Assembly: GCF_012396015.1 (NCBI RefSeq)
Contig: NZ_JAAXOQ010000010.1
Span: 93,724 to 157,723, forward strand
DNA: 64,000 nt
Direction: 5' to 3'
Source of the DNA: Tsukamurella spumae
GTDB taxonomy: Bacteria; Actinomycetota; Actinomycetes; Mycobacteriales; Mycobacteriaceae
A program made the translations under genes and the position numbers. This document shows positions 7,738-17,449 of this stretch, piece by piece. Numbering within the stretch: position 1 is the stretch's first letter; the number at the start of each line of letters is the position of its first letter. The notes beneath the pieces are model-generated. The model saw only the letters and a program-made list of their open reading frames with translations, did not search any database and had not been told where the DNA came from.

Positions 7738-8395
7738 GACCAGAAAGTCCGTCGCCGCAGCGGTGGGGCGCAAGCGCACCCGGCTCAGCCCCCAGGCTCG
7801 GCGCCAGCAGTTCATCGACCTGGGCCTACTCAGCCTCAAACATCAGGCGCTCGAGCAGGTGTCCATCGAGGATATCGCGAGCCAGGCCGGAGTCTCGGCC
7901 GGCCTCCTGTTCCACTACTTCGACTCGAAGCTCGACTTCCAGGTCGCGCTCGTCGAGGAGCAGGCCCGGATCGTCGGCGAAATCGCCACCCCTGAGCGCG
8001 AACCCGAGGATCTCGCCGAGGTGATGCCGATCCTCAACGCCACGCTGGGCACCTATGTGGACCACATCATCGAGAACCGGCAGTCCCTGCTTCCCATGCT
8101 GGCGGGCGTGAGCTGGTCGGAGCCGCGGATCCGCACGGCCGTCAAGGCCGTCCGCGAGCAGATCGTCCGGCACTTCGTGGACCAGGCCGGCAACATCGGT
8201 CTGCGGGCCTCGCCGCAGTTCGTCCTGGCCGTGCACGGCTGGATCGCCGTGGTCGAGGAGACCCTCGTGCAGTGGCTCGACGAGAACGCCGGGTTCGCCG
8301 CGATGACCCGCGACGAGGTGGTCGATCACCTCGTCACGATGTTCGTGGGAATGGCCGGCGCCGTCGGGATCGACCTCATGTCCGCCGGAGCCTGA
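7736..8395 (+). CDS. TetR-family transcriptional regulator
   Basis: A 219-residue regulator. The N-terminal HTH (VSIEDIASQAGVSAGLLFHYF, near residues 42-62) is clear TetR; the remaining helices form a ligand-binding and dimer domain with no assignable ligand. The GTG at 7736 sits 7 nt after TATGAT, so a leaderless mRNA is likely. It is divergent from the SDR gene, and a near-perfect inverted repeat covers its own promoter, suggesting autorepression and possibly control of the SDR. The C-terminal half has no family-specific motif I recognise. Confidence 0.9.
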   Translation: MTRKSVAAAVGRKRTRLSPQARRQQFIDLGLLSLKHQALEQVSIEDIASQAGVSAGLLFHYFDSKLDFQVALVEEQARIVGEIATPEREPEDLAEVMPILNATLGTYVDHIIENRQSLLPMLAGVSWSEPRIRTAVKAVREQIVRHFVDQAGNIGLRASPQFVLAVHGWIAVVEETLVQWLDENAGFAAMTRDEVVDHLVTMFVGMAGAVGIDLMSAGA

Positions 8396-8711
8396 TCACC
8401 AGCGCGAGCTGATCGCCATCCGGCGGCGGTCGAGATCGGTCGCGCACCGTCGCCCACCCGAACAGGATCGCGCAGACGAACCCGAGCATCGGCATCCACT
8501 CGCCGAAGAAGTCGCCGAGGGCATCCCCCTCGAAGGCGCGCGAGAGCCCGTAGGCGGCGGCCATGGCGGCCACGAACCCGCCGCAGCCCGCGGCGAGGGT
8601 CGCGACGAACACCGTCAGGCTCACCACCGTGCGCCGGGCGCGCCACGGAACGGCGGACGGGGCCGCCGGCGCGTTGCCGGCGACCCCGTCGCCCGATCCT
8701 GATCCCGTCAT
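8376..8711 (-). CDS. Small two-helix membrane protein downstream of kgd
   Basis: A 111-residue protein beginning MTGSGSGDGVAGN. After a flexible N-terminus come two hydrophobic stretches, VVSLTVFVATLAAGCGGFVA and MPMLGFVCAILFGWATV, joined by an acidic loop (FEGDALGDFFGEW), and a basic tail. The ATG at 8711 is 13 bp after the kgd stop, so it is probably the last gene of the kgd transcript. It overlaps the tetR 3' end by 20 bp, convergently. No named family is recognised; the membrane topology is the only thing the sequence supports. Confidence 0.6.
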   Translation of the reverse strand: MTGSGSGDGVAGNAPAAPSAVPWRARRTVVSLTVFVATLAAGCGGFVAAMAAAYGLSRAFEGDALGDFFGEWMPMLGFVCAILFGWATVRDRSRPPPDGDQLALVIRLRRT

Positions 8712-8724
8712 CGGGAGGTCATCT

Positions 8725-11700
8725 CTACAGGACGAAGGCCTCGTCGATGATCTGGGCCTGCTCGACGGCGTGCACCTTCGACGAGCCCGAGCAGGGCGCC
8801 GACATGGCGCGCCGCGAGACGCGCTTGATGCCGGCCAGGCGCCCGTCGAGCTCCGGGAGGGCGAGGCCGAAGAACGGCCACGCTCCCTGGTTCGCGGGCT
8901 CCTCCTGGACCCACCGGATGTCGGTGGCGTTCGGGTACTTGTCCAGCGTCGCGGGCAGGCGCCGCGAGGGCAGCGGGTACAGCTGCTCCATGCGGATGAT
9001 CGCGACATCGTCGCGGCCGTCCTTCTTCCGGCGCGCCTCCAGCTCCCAGTAGAGCTTGCCCGAGACCATCAGCAGCTTGGTGACCTTGCTGCGGTCGCCG
9101 CCGTCGATCTCGAAGGCCGGGTCGTCGATGACCGAGCGGAACTTGCCCGTGGTGAAGTCCTCGACGGGGCTCACGGCGGCCTTGTTGCGCAGCATCGACT
9201 TCGGCGTCGCGACCACCATCGGGCGGCGCACGCCGTCGAGGGCGTGGCGACGCAGGAGGTGGAAGTACGACGCGGGGGTCGACGGCATCGCGACCGTCAT
9301 CGAGCCCTCGGCGCACAGCTGCAGGAAACGCTCGATCCGGGCCGACGTGTGGTCCGGTCCCTGGCCCTCGTGGCCGTGGGGCAGCAGCAGCGTGACGCCG
9401 GAGGTCTGGCCCCACTTGGCCTCACCCGAGCTGATGAACTCGTCGATGATCGACTGCGCGCCGTTGACGAAGTCGCCGAACTGCGCCTCCCAGCACACCA
9501 GCGCGGACTCGTCGGCGACGGAGTAGCCGTACTCGAAGCCCAGGCCCGCGTACTCGGTGAGCGCCGAGTCGTAGACCATGAACCGCCCGGGGGACGGCGT
9601 ACCGTCGGGGCCCAGGTTGTCCAGCGGGGTGTACTCCGCGCCGGTCTGCCGGTCGATGAGCACCGCGTGACGCTGCGTGAACGTGCCGCGGCGGCTGTCC
9701 TGGCCGGCCAGGCGGACCGTCCGGCCCTCCTCGAGCAGCGTGCCGAACGCGAGCAGCTCGCCGAAGGCCCAGTCGATGCCGCCCTCGCGGGACATCTCGA
9801 AGCGGCGCTTGACCACGGGGGCCACGCGCGGGTGCACGGTGAAGCCCTCGGGGACGTTGGCGTACGCGTCGCCCACCCGCTGGATCTGCTCCAGGGGCAC
9901 CGCGGTCACCAGCGAGCTCGGCAGCGGCTGATCGGCGATGATCGACGGCGCGGGCTCGGCCTGGAACTTCTCGAGCTCCTTGACCTCGTTGAACACCCGC
10001 TCCAGCTGGCCCTGGTAGTCGCGCAGCGCGTCCTCGGCCTCCTTGGTCGAGATGTCGCCACGACCGATGAGGGCCTCGGTGTAGGACTTGCGGACACCGC
10101 GCTTGGTGTCGATCACGTCGTACATGCCGGGCTGGGTCATCGAGGGATCGTCGCCCTCGTTGTGGCCGCGGCGGCGGTAGCAGACGAGGTCGATGACGAC
10201 GTCCTTGTCGAACTTCTCCCGGAAGTCCACCGCCAGCTTCGCGACCCACACGCAGGCCTCGGGATCGTCGCCGTTGACGTGGAAGATCGGCGCGCCGATC
10301 ATCTTCGCCACGTCCGTGCAGTACTGCGAGCTGCGCGAGTGCTCCGGCGAGGTGGTGAAGCCCACCTGGTTGTTCACGACGATGTGGATGGTGCCGCCGT
10401 TGGAGAAGCCGGGCAGGTTCGCCATGTTCAGCGTCTCCGCCACGACGCCCTGGCCGGCGAAGGCCGCGTCGCCGTGCAGCATCAGCGGCATGATCGGATG
10501 CTCGCCCTCGGGCGGGTTCGCCATGTCCTGCTTGGCGTGCACGATGCCCTCGAGCACCGGGTCGACCGCCTCGAGGTGCGACGGGTTCGCAACCAGCGAG
10601 ACCGTGATCTCGTTCTCGCCGAACATCTGGTAGTACTTGCCCTCGGCTCCGAGGTGGTACTTCACGTCGCCCGAGCCGTGCGCCTGCGCCGGGTTCAGGT
10701 TGCCCTCGAACTCGGTGAAGATCTTGCTGTAGGGCTTGCCGACGATGTTCGCCAGCACGTTGAGGCGGCCGCGGTGCGGCATGCCGATGACGACCTCGTC
10801 GAGCTCGTGCTCGGCGGCCTGGTCCAGCACCGCGTCCATCATCGGGATGACCGATTCGGCGCCCTCGAGCGAGAAGCGCTTCTGTCCGACGTACTTCGTC
10901 TGCAGGAAGGTCTCGAAGGCCTCGGCCGCGTTGAGCTTGGACAGGATGTACTTCTGCTCGGCGACGGTGGGCTTGACGTCCTTCGTCTCCACGCGCTCCT
11001 GCAGCCACTTCTGCTGCTCGGGCTCGAGGATGTGCGTGTACTCGATGCCCACGTGCCGGCAGTACGCGTCGCGCAGCACCGAGAGCACCTTGCGCAGCTT
11101 GAGCCGCTCGGCACCGTGGAAGCCGCCGACGTTGAACGTGCGGTCGAGGTCCCACAGCGTCAGCTCGTAGGTGAGCACGTTCAGGTCGGGGTGCGACTCG
11201 AGGCTGTCGTTGTTGTAGCGCAGCGGGTCCACATCGGCCATGAGGTGGCCGCGCGCCCGGTACGCCGCGATGAGCTCGAGGACGCGCGCGTCCTTGTCGA
11301 TCCCGTGCGGCGGGATGTCCTGCCGCCAGCGGATCGGCTCGTAGGGCACGTGCATCGCGCGGAAGATGTCGTCCCAGAAGGCGTCGCTCAGCGTGAGCTC
11401 GTGGACGTACCGCAGGAAGTCGCCGGACTCGGCGCCCTGGATGATGCGGTGGTCGTAGGTCGAGGTCAGCGTGGTGAGCTTGCCGACCGCGAGCTCGGCG
11501 ATCTTCTCGTCGCTCGCGCCCTGGAACTCGGCCGGGTACTCCATCGCGCCGACGCCGATGATCGCGCCCTGGCCCACCATGAGGCGGGGCACCGAGTGCA
11601 CGGTGCCGATGCCGCCGGGGTTGGTCAGCGAGATGGTGACGCCCGCGAAGTCCTCGGCGCCGAGCTTGCCCTGGCGGGCACGACGGACGATGTCCTCGTA

Positions 11701-12450
11701 CGCGGCCACGAACTCGCCGAAGTCCATCGCTTCGGCGCCCTTGACGCCCGCGACCACGAGGCTGCGGCTGCCGTTCTTGCCGACCAGGTCGATCGCGATG
11801 CCCAGGTTGATGTGGGGCGGCGTGACGGCGTTGGGCTTACCGTCGATCTCGGCGAAGTGCCGGTTCATGTTCGGGAAGGCCTTGACGCCCTGCACCAGGG
11901 CGTAGCCCAGGATGTGCGTGAAGCTGATCTTGCCGCCGCGGGTGCGCGCGAGGTGGTTGTTGATCACCACGCGGTTGTCGAACATGACCTTGACCGGCAT
12001 CGAGCGCACCGACGTTGCCGTCGGCATCTCGCGGCTGGCGTTCATGTTCTTGACCACGGCGTTCGCCGCGCCGCGGAGCACGGTGTGCTCCTCCTCGGCG
12101 GGGAACTCGGCGGGCGCGGGGGCCTTGGGCGCCGCGGCGGGCTTGGCGGGGGACGACGGTGCCGGGGTGACCGGGGCGGCGGGCGCCGGGGTCAGCGTCG
12201 TGTCGGTCGTCTTCGCCGCCTGCGGCGCGGGGGTGGCGGCCGGCTGTGCTGCGGCGGGGGCTGCGGCCGCACTGGGGGCTGCGGCGTTCGGGGGCGCCGC
12301 CTCGTTGCTCGGCGCCGCACCCGGCGTGTAGTTCGAGAGGAATTCGTGCCAGCTCGGGTCGACCGACTTCGGGTCGGCCTTGAACCGCTCGTACATCTCC
12401 TCGACCAGCCATTCGTTTTGGCCGAAATCCGATACAGAACTGCTGCTCAC
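8725..12450 (-). CDS. kgd: Multifunctional 2-oxoglutarate metabolism enzyme (2-oxoglutarate decarboxylase/dehydrogenase E1 with E2-type domain)
   Basis: At 1241 residues this is the fused enzyme that handles 2-oxoglutarate in the TCA cycle of mycobacteria and corynebacteria. A short N-terminal helix segment ([16 protein letters not shown]) precedes an Ala/Pro-rich linker (about 45-118), an E2-like acyltransferase domain (about 125-350, ending [15 protein letters not shown], where the Asp of the E2 DHRxxDG motif is Gln as I recall it in Kgd), and a thiamine-diphosphate E1 domain ([40 protein letters not shown]). No lipoyl domain is present, so it should work with an E3 and lipoyl carrier elsewhere. 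In relatives it is inhibited by the FHA protein GarA. The GTG start follows an AGGCGAGGA ribosome-binding site. Confidence 0.95.
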   Translation of the reverse strand: MSSSSVSDFGQNEWLVEEMYERFKADPKSVDPSWHEFLSNYTPGAAPSNEAAPPNAAAPSAAAAPAAAQPAATPAPQAAKTTDTTLTPAPAAPVTPAPSSPAKPAAAPKAPAPAEFPAEEEHTVLRGAANAVVKNMNASREMPTATSVRSMPVKVMFDNRVVINNHLARTRGGKISFTHILGYALVQGVKAFPNMNRHFAEIDGKPNAVTPPHINLGIAIDLVGKNGSRSLVVAGVKGAEAMDFGEFVAAYEDIVRRARQGKLGAEDFAGVTISLTNPGGIGTVHSVPRLMVGQGAIIGVGAMEYPAEFQGASDEKIAELAVGKLTTLTSTYDHRIIQGAESGDFLRYVHELTLSDAFWDDIFRAMHVPYEPIRWRQDIPPHGIDKDARVLELIAAYRARGHLMADVDPLRYNNDSLESHPDLNVLTYELTLWDLDRTFNVGGFHGAERLKLRKVLSVLRDAYCRHVGIEYTHILEPEQQKWLQERVETKDVKPTVAEQKYILSKLNAAEAFETFLQTKYVGQKRFSLEGAESVIPMMDAVLDQAAEHELDEVVIGMPHRGRLNVLANIVGKPYSKIFTEFEGNLNPAQAHGSGDVKYHLGAEGKYYQMFGENEITVSLVANPSHLEAVDPVLEGIVHAKQDMANPPEGEHPIMPLMLHGDAAFAGQGVVAETLNMANLPGFSNGGTIHIVVNNQVGFTTSPEHSRSSQYCTDVAKMIGAPIFHVNGDDPEACVWVAKLAVDFREKFDKDVVIDLVCYRRRGHNEGDDPSMTQPGMYDVIDTKRGVRKSYTEALIGRGDISTKEAEDALRDYQGQLERVFNEVKELEKFQAEPAPSIIADQPLPSSLVTAVPLEQIQRVGDAYANVPEGFTVHPRVAPVVKRRFEMSREGGIDWAFGELLAFGTLLEEGRTVRLAGQDSRRGTFTQRHAVLIDRQTGAEYTPLDNLGPDGTPSPGRFMVYDSALTEYAGLGFEYGYSVADESALVCWEAQFGDFVNGAQSIIDEFISSGEAKWGQTSGVTLLLPHGHEGQGPDHTSARIERFLQLCAEGSMTVAMPSTPASYFHLLRRHALDGVRRPMVVATPKSMLRNKAAVSPVEDFTTGKFRSVIDDPAFEIDGGDRSKVTKLLMVSGKLYWELEARRKKDGRDDVAIIRMEQLYPLPSRRLPATLDKYPNATDIRWVQEEPANQGAWPFFGLALPELDGRLAGIKRVSRRAMSAPCSGSSKVHAVEQAQIIDEAFVL

Positions 12451-12532
12451 GGCAGGTCCTCGCCTCGATTCATCATCGTCGTCTTGGGCGCGCGCCGCAC
12501 TGGATCACAGACGGCGCAAGTCCGCTCGGTTC

Positions 12533-12545
12533 AGGGTAGTCCACC
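12533..12545 (-). promoter_or_regulatory. Candidate kgd promoter -10 region
   Basis: On the minus strand GGTGGACTACCCT contains a TACCCT -10 box about 83 nt before the kgd GTG, leaving a leader of roughly 75 nt. The same 13-mer occurs at the aglA promoter (2093-2105). Confidence 0.4.
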
Positions 12546-12587
12546 ACGGAAAATGCGGGACGGTTACCTCGGTTAGAGGCGACCCGC

Positions 12588-13367
12588 TCAGTCCGTTCCG
12601 GGCGCCGGCAACGCGGTGCCGGTCGCCGTCGTCGCCGTCCCCTCGACCACCCGCAGGTGTGGCGTGGGCCACGTCGTGGGGACCGGGCCGAAGGCCTCGC
12701 GTGCGTTCTTGATCACGCCCTTGCCGAGCACCCGGTTGCCGCCGGCGCCGACGACGAGGCCGATACCCGCGGGCAGTAGCTTGCCGAGCACGAAGGGCGC
12801 CTTCTTCGCCATGAAGCGGCGCGTGAACATCTTCATGAGCTGCTTGTTCAGGTTGCCCAGTCCCGGGATGGCCGGGTTCTTCTTGAGGTTGAGCAGGGTG
12901 GCGTTCTTGGCGCCGACGGTGGCGCGGAGTGCGCCGAGCCCGGCGTCGCCGAGCACCGCGGTGAGGACGAGGGCCCTGCGCAGTTCCCGGTCGTCGATGG
13001 GGATCCCGTAGACCTCGGCGACCGCGAGCGCGTAGAGCGCGGACGCCTCCATGAACACGACCGTCTCGGCGCCCACCGCACCGAGGGCGGCCACCGTCCC
13101 GACACCCGGGACCGCCGCCGTCGCGCCGACGGCCGCGCCGCTGCCCGTCACGGCCAGCATGTACCGCTTCTCGAGCCGCTCGATGACCTGCGCGGGCGAC
13201 TCGTCGGGGTGGTCGGCCCGGACGCTCGCGACGTACCTCGCGACCGCCGGGCCCTGGAGCCGGGCCGCGCGATCGATGACCGATCCGAGGGGGCCGCCAC
13301 CGTCGTGCTGGACGGCCGGGAGCGCGGGCTGTTCGGGGGAGAGGGGGGCGGGCTTCTTGTTCGCCAT
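12588..13367 (-). CDS. Conserved membrane-associated protein (Rv1249c-like position)
   Basis: A 259-residue protein starting at the ATG at 13367, chosen because GGAGGTCACC precedes it; a longer frame from 13571 would run into the divergent gene. After a Pro-rich N-terminus, a Gly/Ala-rich hydrophobic stretch (AVTGSGAAVGATAAVPGVG, about 73-91) and a second one (LLPAGIGLVVGAG) flank a basic region MKMFTRRFMAKKAP. In M. tuberculosis a membrane protein of similar size, Rv1249c, also lies immediately upstream of kgd. Its function is not known; partnership with kgd is only suggested by conserved position. Confidence 0.75.
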   Translation of the reverse strand: MANKKPAPLSPEQPALPAVQHDGGGPLGSVIDRAARLQGPAVARYVASVRADHPDESPAQVIERLEKRYMLAVTGSGAAVGATAAVPGVGTVAALGAVGAETVVFMEASALYALAVAEVYGIPIDDRELRRALVLTAVLGDAGLGALRATVGAKNATLLNLKKNPAIPGLGNLNKQLMKMFTRRFMAKKAPFVLGKLLPAGIGLVVGAGGNRVLGKGVIKNAREAFGPVPTTWPTPHLRVVEGTATTATGTALPAPGTD

Positions 13368-13474
13368 GGTGACCTCCGTGGGGACGCGATCGAGGTGGGG
13401 CCTTGCACCCCATCTAACCGAAGACGGCCCCCGAAAAGTTCCCACCGGCGCGACTGCCGGGCCGGTGGGCGGCG

Positions 13475-13480
13475 TACCGT
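13475..13480 (+). promoter_or_regulatory. -10 box TACCGT of the thioesterase gene
   Basis: TACCGT is followed by 8 nt and the ATG at 13489, compatible with a leaderless or nearly leaderless transcript. Confidence 0.4.
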
Positions 13481-13488
13481 CGGGCGGC

Positions 13489-13914
13489 ATGCCGACGATC
13501 GATGAGCAGCCGTACACCCTGGTCATTCCCACGCGGTGGAAGGACAACGACGTGTACGGGCACGTCAACAACGTCGAGTACTACAGCTTCTTCGACACCG
13601 TGATCAACACCTACCTCATCCGCGAGGGCGGCCTCGACATCCACCGGGGAACCGTGATCGGCCTCTGTGTGGAATCTCACTGCCGCTACGACGCCCCGCT
13701 CGCCTTCCCCGAGCCCGTGACCGCCGGACTGGCCGTGACCAAGCTGGGGCGCTCCAGCGTGCGGTACGCGGTCACCCTGTTCGACGGTGCCGGCGCCCCG
13801 GCCGCGGAGGGCTGGTTCGTGCACGTCTTCGTCGATCGGGAGGACCGGCGCCCGACGGCGATCCCGGACGGGGTGCGCGGCGCGCTCGAGAAACTCGTCG
13901 GTCCCTCCGCGTAG
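13489..13914 (+). CDS. Hotdog-fold acyl-CoA thioesterase (4HBT family)
   Basis: A 141-residue cytosolic thioesterase. RWKDNDVYGHVNNVEYYSFFD (about residues 15-35) is the 4HBT signature: the Asp-x-x-Gly-His-Val-Asn-Asn loop carries the catalytic acid and binding residues. The remainder follows the usual strand order with RYDAPLAFPEPVTAGLAV and FVHVFVDRE. The ATG at 13489 has a TACCGT box just upstream; longer upstream reading would overlap the divergent gene. It is followed 10 bp later by a GNAT gene. The acyl substrate cannot be inferred. Confidence 0.9.
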   Translation: MPTIDEQPYTLVIPTRWKDNDVYGHVNNVEYYSFFDTVINTYLIREGGLDIHRGTVIGLCVESHCRYDAPLAFPEPVTAGLAVTKLGRSSVRYAVTLFDGAGAPAAEGWFVHVFVDREDRRPTAIPDGVRGALEKLVGPSA

Positions 13915-13917
13915 CCT
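13912..13917 (+). promoter_or_regulatory. -10 box TAGCCT of the GNAT gene
   Basis: TAGCCT overlaps the thioesterase stop codon and lies 7 nt before the ATG at 13925, so the acetyltransferase may have its own leaderless transcript in addition to read-through. Confidence 0.4.
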
Positions 13918-13924
13918 GCGAGCC

Positions 13925-14548
13925 ATGACCTTCCGCACGCCGCTTCGGCCCGTCACGCTGGCGGGGCACCTCGTCACGCTCGCGCCGCTCTCGCACGAGC
14001 ACCACGGCGGCCTGCTGGAGGCGCTCGAGGACGGGCAACTGTGGGACCGGTGGTACACGTCGGTGCCCTCGCCCGCGGGGCTGCGGGCGGAGATTGACCG
14101 CCGGCTCGCGCTGCAGGAGCAGGGCGGGATGATCCCCTTCACGGCGATCGACGCGGCGGGTCGGGTGCTCGGCATGACCACCTACTACGACATCGATCCC
14201 GCGGTCCCGCGGATGGAGATCGGCTACACGTGGAACCGCGCGTCCGCGCACGGCACCGGCACCAACGCGGAGTCCAAACTCCTCCTGCTCGAGCATGCCT
14301 TCGACGAACTGGGCTGCGAGTGCATCGGGCTGCGCACCCAGTGGGTGAACACGCAGTCGCGCGAGGCCATCGCGCGCCTCGGGGCCAAGCAGGACGGGGT
14401 GCTGCGCAGCCATCGTCGCTACCGCAACGGCGCGCTCATGGACGCGGTGCTGTTCTCGATCCTCCGCCACGAGTGGCCCGCCGTCCGCTCGCACCTGCGG
14501 CACCGCCTGCGCCATCGGCACGAGGCGTACCGCGCGACGCCGGAGTAG
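13925..14548 (+). CDS. GNAT-family N-acetyltransferase (RimJ/RimL-like)
   Basis: A 207-residue acetyltransferase of the RimJ/RimL-like subgroup. FTAIDAAGRVLGMTTYYDIDP is the central beta-strand region, MEIGYTWNRASAHGTGTNAE carries the acetyl-CoA pyrophosphate-binding loop, and LGCECIGLRTQWVNTQSREAI is the strand and helix that follow. The acceptor (ribosomal protein N-terminus, antibiotic or metabolite) is not evident. The ATG at 13925 is 10 bp after the thioesterase stop, and helZ begins 3 bp after this gene ends, so the genes may be co-transcribed. Confidence 0.9.
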   Translation: MTFRTPLRPVTLAGHLVTLAPLSHEHHGGLLEALEDGQLWDRWYTSVPSPAGLRAEIDRRLALQEQGGMIPFTAIDAAGRVLGMTTYYDIDPAVPRMEIGYTWNRASAHGTGTNAESKLLLLEHAFDELGCECIGLRTQWVNTQSREAIARLGAKQDGVLRSHRRYRNGALMDAVLFSILRHEWPAVRSHLRHRLRHRHEAYRATPE

Positions 14549-14551
14549 GCC

Positions 14552-17449
14552 GTGCCCCGTCCACTGGCCACCGCGCACGGGCTGTGGCGGCCCGGCCTCG
14601 GCCTCGCGCTGTGGTTCACCGACGAGGTCGGCGAGCCCACCGCCGAGCCGGACCGGGCGGCGCTCCCCGCGCCGATCGCCGAGGTCCTCGGCGACCGACG
14701 GCCCCGGCGCACCGTCGCGCTGACGGGGCCGAACGGGCGGCTCGTGGTGCCCGCCCTCACCCTCGGGCCCTCCCGTGCCCTGGACCTGCTGGACCGGCTC
14801 GACCCGTCCGACGGTGCCGGTGACCTGCGATTCCTCCGCTGGGTCGCGCGGTCGGTCGAACGCTTCGTCGCGGCGGGCGCGGTCGGCCCCGCGCTCCGCG
14901 TCGACGACGGCGACTGGGCCGTGCGGTGGGCACCGATCGAGTCGGTGCAGTGGCGCACCTGGGTGCAGACCGCCGCGGCCGCGATGCCGCCGGTGCTGCG
15001 CCGCACCGGCGACCTGGCCGCCGTCCTGGACATGGGCGCGGAGCTCACCGACGGCTACGCGCGCCGGCGCCTCGGCGACGGCCCGTGGTCCTGGGTCGCG
15101 GCCCCCGCGCTGCGTGCCCTGGTCGACGGTGCGCCCCTCCCGCCCGCCGCCGTCGCCGATGCCGGGGCGGCCGCGGCGTGGACCGAGTGGTCGGGCAGCG
15201 TCCGATCCGCGGAGACGCTGCTGGTGCTGCGCCTCGTCGAGCCCGACGGCCGCGCCCCGGGGGAGAACCCGCTCGACCCGCGGGTGACCCCGTCCGACGC
15301 GCCGTGGCGGCTCGAGGTCTGTCGCCGTGTCCCGGGCGCCGCCCCGGTCCGGGCGGATCCGGCGCGGATGAGCCCCGTCGACCTGGACGACCTGGCGGGC
15401 GAGCTGGCCCGGGCCCTGGCGGTGTATCCGCCGCTCAAGCGGGCCCGGCAGGACGCGACCTCGCTGGACTTCCTGCTCACCACCACCGAGGCCGAATCGT
15501 TGTTCCTTCAGGGGGCTCCGGGGTTGACCAAGGCCGGGTACGAGGTGCTGCTGCCGGCGTCGATCGCGACGGTGCGGCCGGCGCTGCGGCTCGTCGGCCG
15601 GGAGCAGCCGGGACGCACGGCGCTCACCGTGCAGGCCGGGCTCGCCGAGATCAAGGACTTCGCGTGGCAGCTGGCGGTGGGGGACGTGGTGCTCACCGCG
15701 AGCGAACTCGCGGGCCTGGCGAACGCCGCGTCCGGCCTGGTCGAGGTGCGCGGCAAGTGGGTCCGCGCGGACCGTCGCACACTGGCGCAGGCCGCGCGGT
15801 TCGTGGCCGAGCAGCGCTCGGCGGCGGAGTCCGGCACGGACCTGCAGGACCTGCTGGGCATGATCGCCGACCCCGCCGCGCTGCCCGCCCCGCTGGCCGC
15901 CGTCGACGGGCTCGGCTGGCTGGACTCGGTGTACCGGGGCGGCACCATCGCGCCCGCCGTCGTGGCGGCACCGTCGACGCTCGCGGCGCAGCTGCGGCCC
16001 TACCAGCTGCGCGGGCTGGAATGGCTGGTGAGCCTGTGGCGCGCGGGGATCGGCGCCGTCCTCGCCGACGACATGGGCCTGGGCAAGACGATCCAGGTGC
16101 TCGCGCTGCTCTGCCACGAGCGGCTCGCTGGGCCCGGCGACACCGAGGGCGCGCCGTCGGTGCGGCCCACGCTGCTGGTGTGCCCGATGTCCGTGGTCGG
16201 CAACTGGGTCGCGGAGGCCCAGCGCTTCGCCCCCGGTCTGCGGATCCATGTGCACCACGGCAGCGATCGGCCCACGGGCGAGGAGTTCGGGCGGATCGCG
16301 CGGGAGTCCGACGTGGTGCTGACGACCTTCGCGCTCGCCGCCCGCGACCGGGAGTTGCTCGCCGGGCACCACTGGGGGCGCATCGTCGTGGACGAGGCGC
16401 AGCACGTCAAGAACGTCAACACCGCCGCCGCGAAGGCGCTCCGGTCGATCCCCGCGGGGCACCGGGTGGCGCTCACCGGCACGCCGGTGGAGAACCGACT
16501 GGAGGATCTGCGGGCGGTGATCGACCTGGTCAACCCAGGCCTGCTCGGCTCGGCGCGCACCTTCCGCAACCGGTTCGCGATGCCCATCGAGCGGGAACAG
16601 GACAGGGCCGCGGTGCGTCGCCTGAACACCCTGACCTCGCCGTTCATCCTGCGGCGCGAGAAGACCGATCCGACCATCGCACCCGAGCTGCCGGAGAAGG
16701 CCGAGTTCACGGTGCGCGCGTCGCTCACGCCGGAACAGGCGGGGCTGTACCAGGCGGTGCTCAACGAGCTGGTGCGGGAGCTCCGCGAGTCGAAGGGCAT
16801 GGGCAGGCGGGGCCTGGTCCTGGCCTCGCTGACCAGGCTCAAGCAGATCTGCAACCACCCGGCGCACTACCTGGGGGACGGATCGCCGCTGCTGCGCCGC
16901 GGGCAGCACCGCTCGGGCAAGCTGGAGCTGCTCGCGGACGTCCTGGAGACCGTCGCGGCCGAGGGGGAGCGCGCCCTCGTCTTCACCCAGTACGCCGAGT
17001 TCGCGCGGATGCTGCAGCCCTGGCTCGCGGGCCTGCTCGGCGCGGAGGTCCCGGTGCTCGACGGTGCCGTTGCTCGCCGGGACAGGGATTCCCTGGTGGC
17101 CCGGTTCCAGTCCGACGACGGCCCTCCCGCCCTGGTGGCGACAGTGCAGTCGGGCGGAACGGGGCTCAACCTCACGGCCGCGAATCATGTGGTGCACGTG
17201 GACCGCTGGTGGAACCCGGCGGTGGAGAACCAGGCCACCGACCGGGCCTTCCGCATCGGGCAGACCCGCGCGGTGCAGGTCCGCAAGTTCGTCTGCGCGG
17301 GCACCCTCGAGGAGCGCATCGACGGGGTGATCGCGGCGAAGAAGGAGCTCTCGTCGATGACGGTGCAGACGGGCGAGGCCTGGCTGACGGAGCTGAACAA
17401 CGACGAGCTGTACGAGTTGATCGCCCTGCGCGACGAGGCGGTGGTGTAG
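14552..17449 (+). CDS. helZ: SNF2-family helicase (HelZ type)
   Basis: A 965-residue ATP-dependent DNA translocase of the SNF2 superfamily, the bacterial HelZ/HepA-like group. The N-terminal ~450 residues are family-specific; the ATPase core has LADDMGLGKTIQ (Walker A, about 504-515), VVDEAQHVKN (motif II, near 612-621), LTGTPVENR (motif III), and the second RecA lobe ends with QSGGTGLNLTAANHV and QATDRAFRIGQTR (near 894). GTG at 14552 is 3 bp after the GNAT stop. It is followed without a gap by a SWIM-domain protein, the same pairing as Rv2101/Rv2102 in mycobacteria. The likely role is in DNA repair or transcription recycling, by family inference. Confidence 0.9.
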   Translation: MPRPLATAHGLWRPGLGLALWFTDEVGEPTAEPDRAALPAPIAEVLGDRRPRRTVALTGPNGRLVVPALTLGPSRALDLLDRLDPSDGAGDLRFLRWVARSVERFVAAGAVGPALRVDDGDWAVRWAPIESVQWRTWVQTAAAAMPPVLRRTGDLAAVLDMGAELTDGYARRRLGDGPWSWVAAPALRALVDGAPLPPAAVADAGAAAAWTEWSGSVRSAETLLVLRLVEPDGRAPGENPLDPRVTPSDAPWRLEVCRRVPGAAPVRADPARMSPVDLDDLAGELARALAVYPPLKRARQDATSLDFLLTTTEAESLFLQGAPGLTKAGYEVLLPASIATVRPALRLVGREQPGRTALTVQAGLAEIKDFAWQLAVGDVVLTASELAGLANAASGLVEVRGKWVRADRRTLAQAARFVAEQRSAAESGTDLQDLLGMIADPAALPAPLAAVDGLGWLDSVYRGGTIAPAVVAAPSTLAAQLRPYQLRGLEWLVSLWRAGIGAVLADDMGLGKTIQVLALLCHERLAGPGDTEGAPSVRPTLLVCPMSVVGNWVAEAQRFAPGLRIHVHHGSDRPTGEEFGRIARESDVVLTTFALAARDRELLAGHHWGRIVVDEAQHVKNVNTAAAKALRSIPAGHRVALTGTPVENRLEDLRAVIDLVNPGLLGSARTFRNRFAMPIEREQDRAAVRRLNTLTSPFILRREKTDPTIAPELPEKAEFTVRASLTPEQAGLYQAVLNELVRELRESKGMGRRGLVLASLTRLKQICNHPAHYLGDGSPLLRRGQHRSGKLELLADVLETVAAEGERALVFTQYAEFARMLQPWLAGLLGAEVPVLDGAVARRDRDSLVARFQSDDGPPALVATVQSGGTGLNLTAANHVVHVDRWWNPAVENQATDRAFRIGQTRAVQVRKFVCAGTLEERIDGVIAAKKELSSMTVQTGEAWLTELNNDELYELIALRDEAVV

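Noticed and set aside
8563..12576. Very long open frame (over 1300 codons) on the plus strand opposite kgd
   Set aside because: It is the antisense of a well-conserved gene; in GC-rich DNA the complementary frame often lacks stops. The translation is low-complexity Arg/Leu/Gly/Val with no family features.
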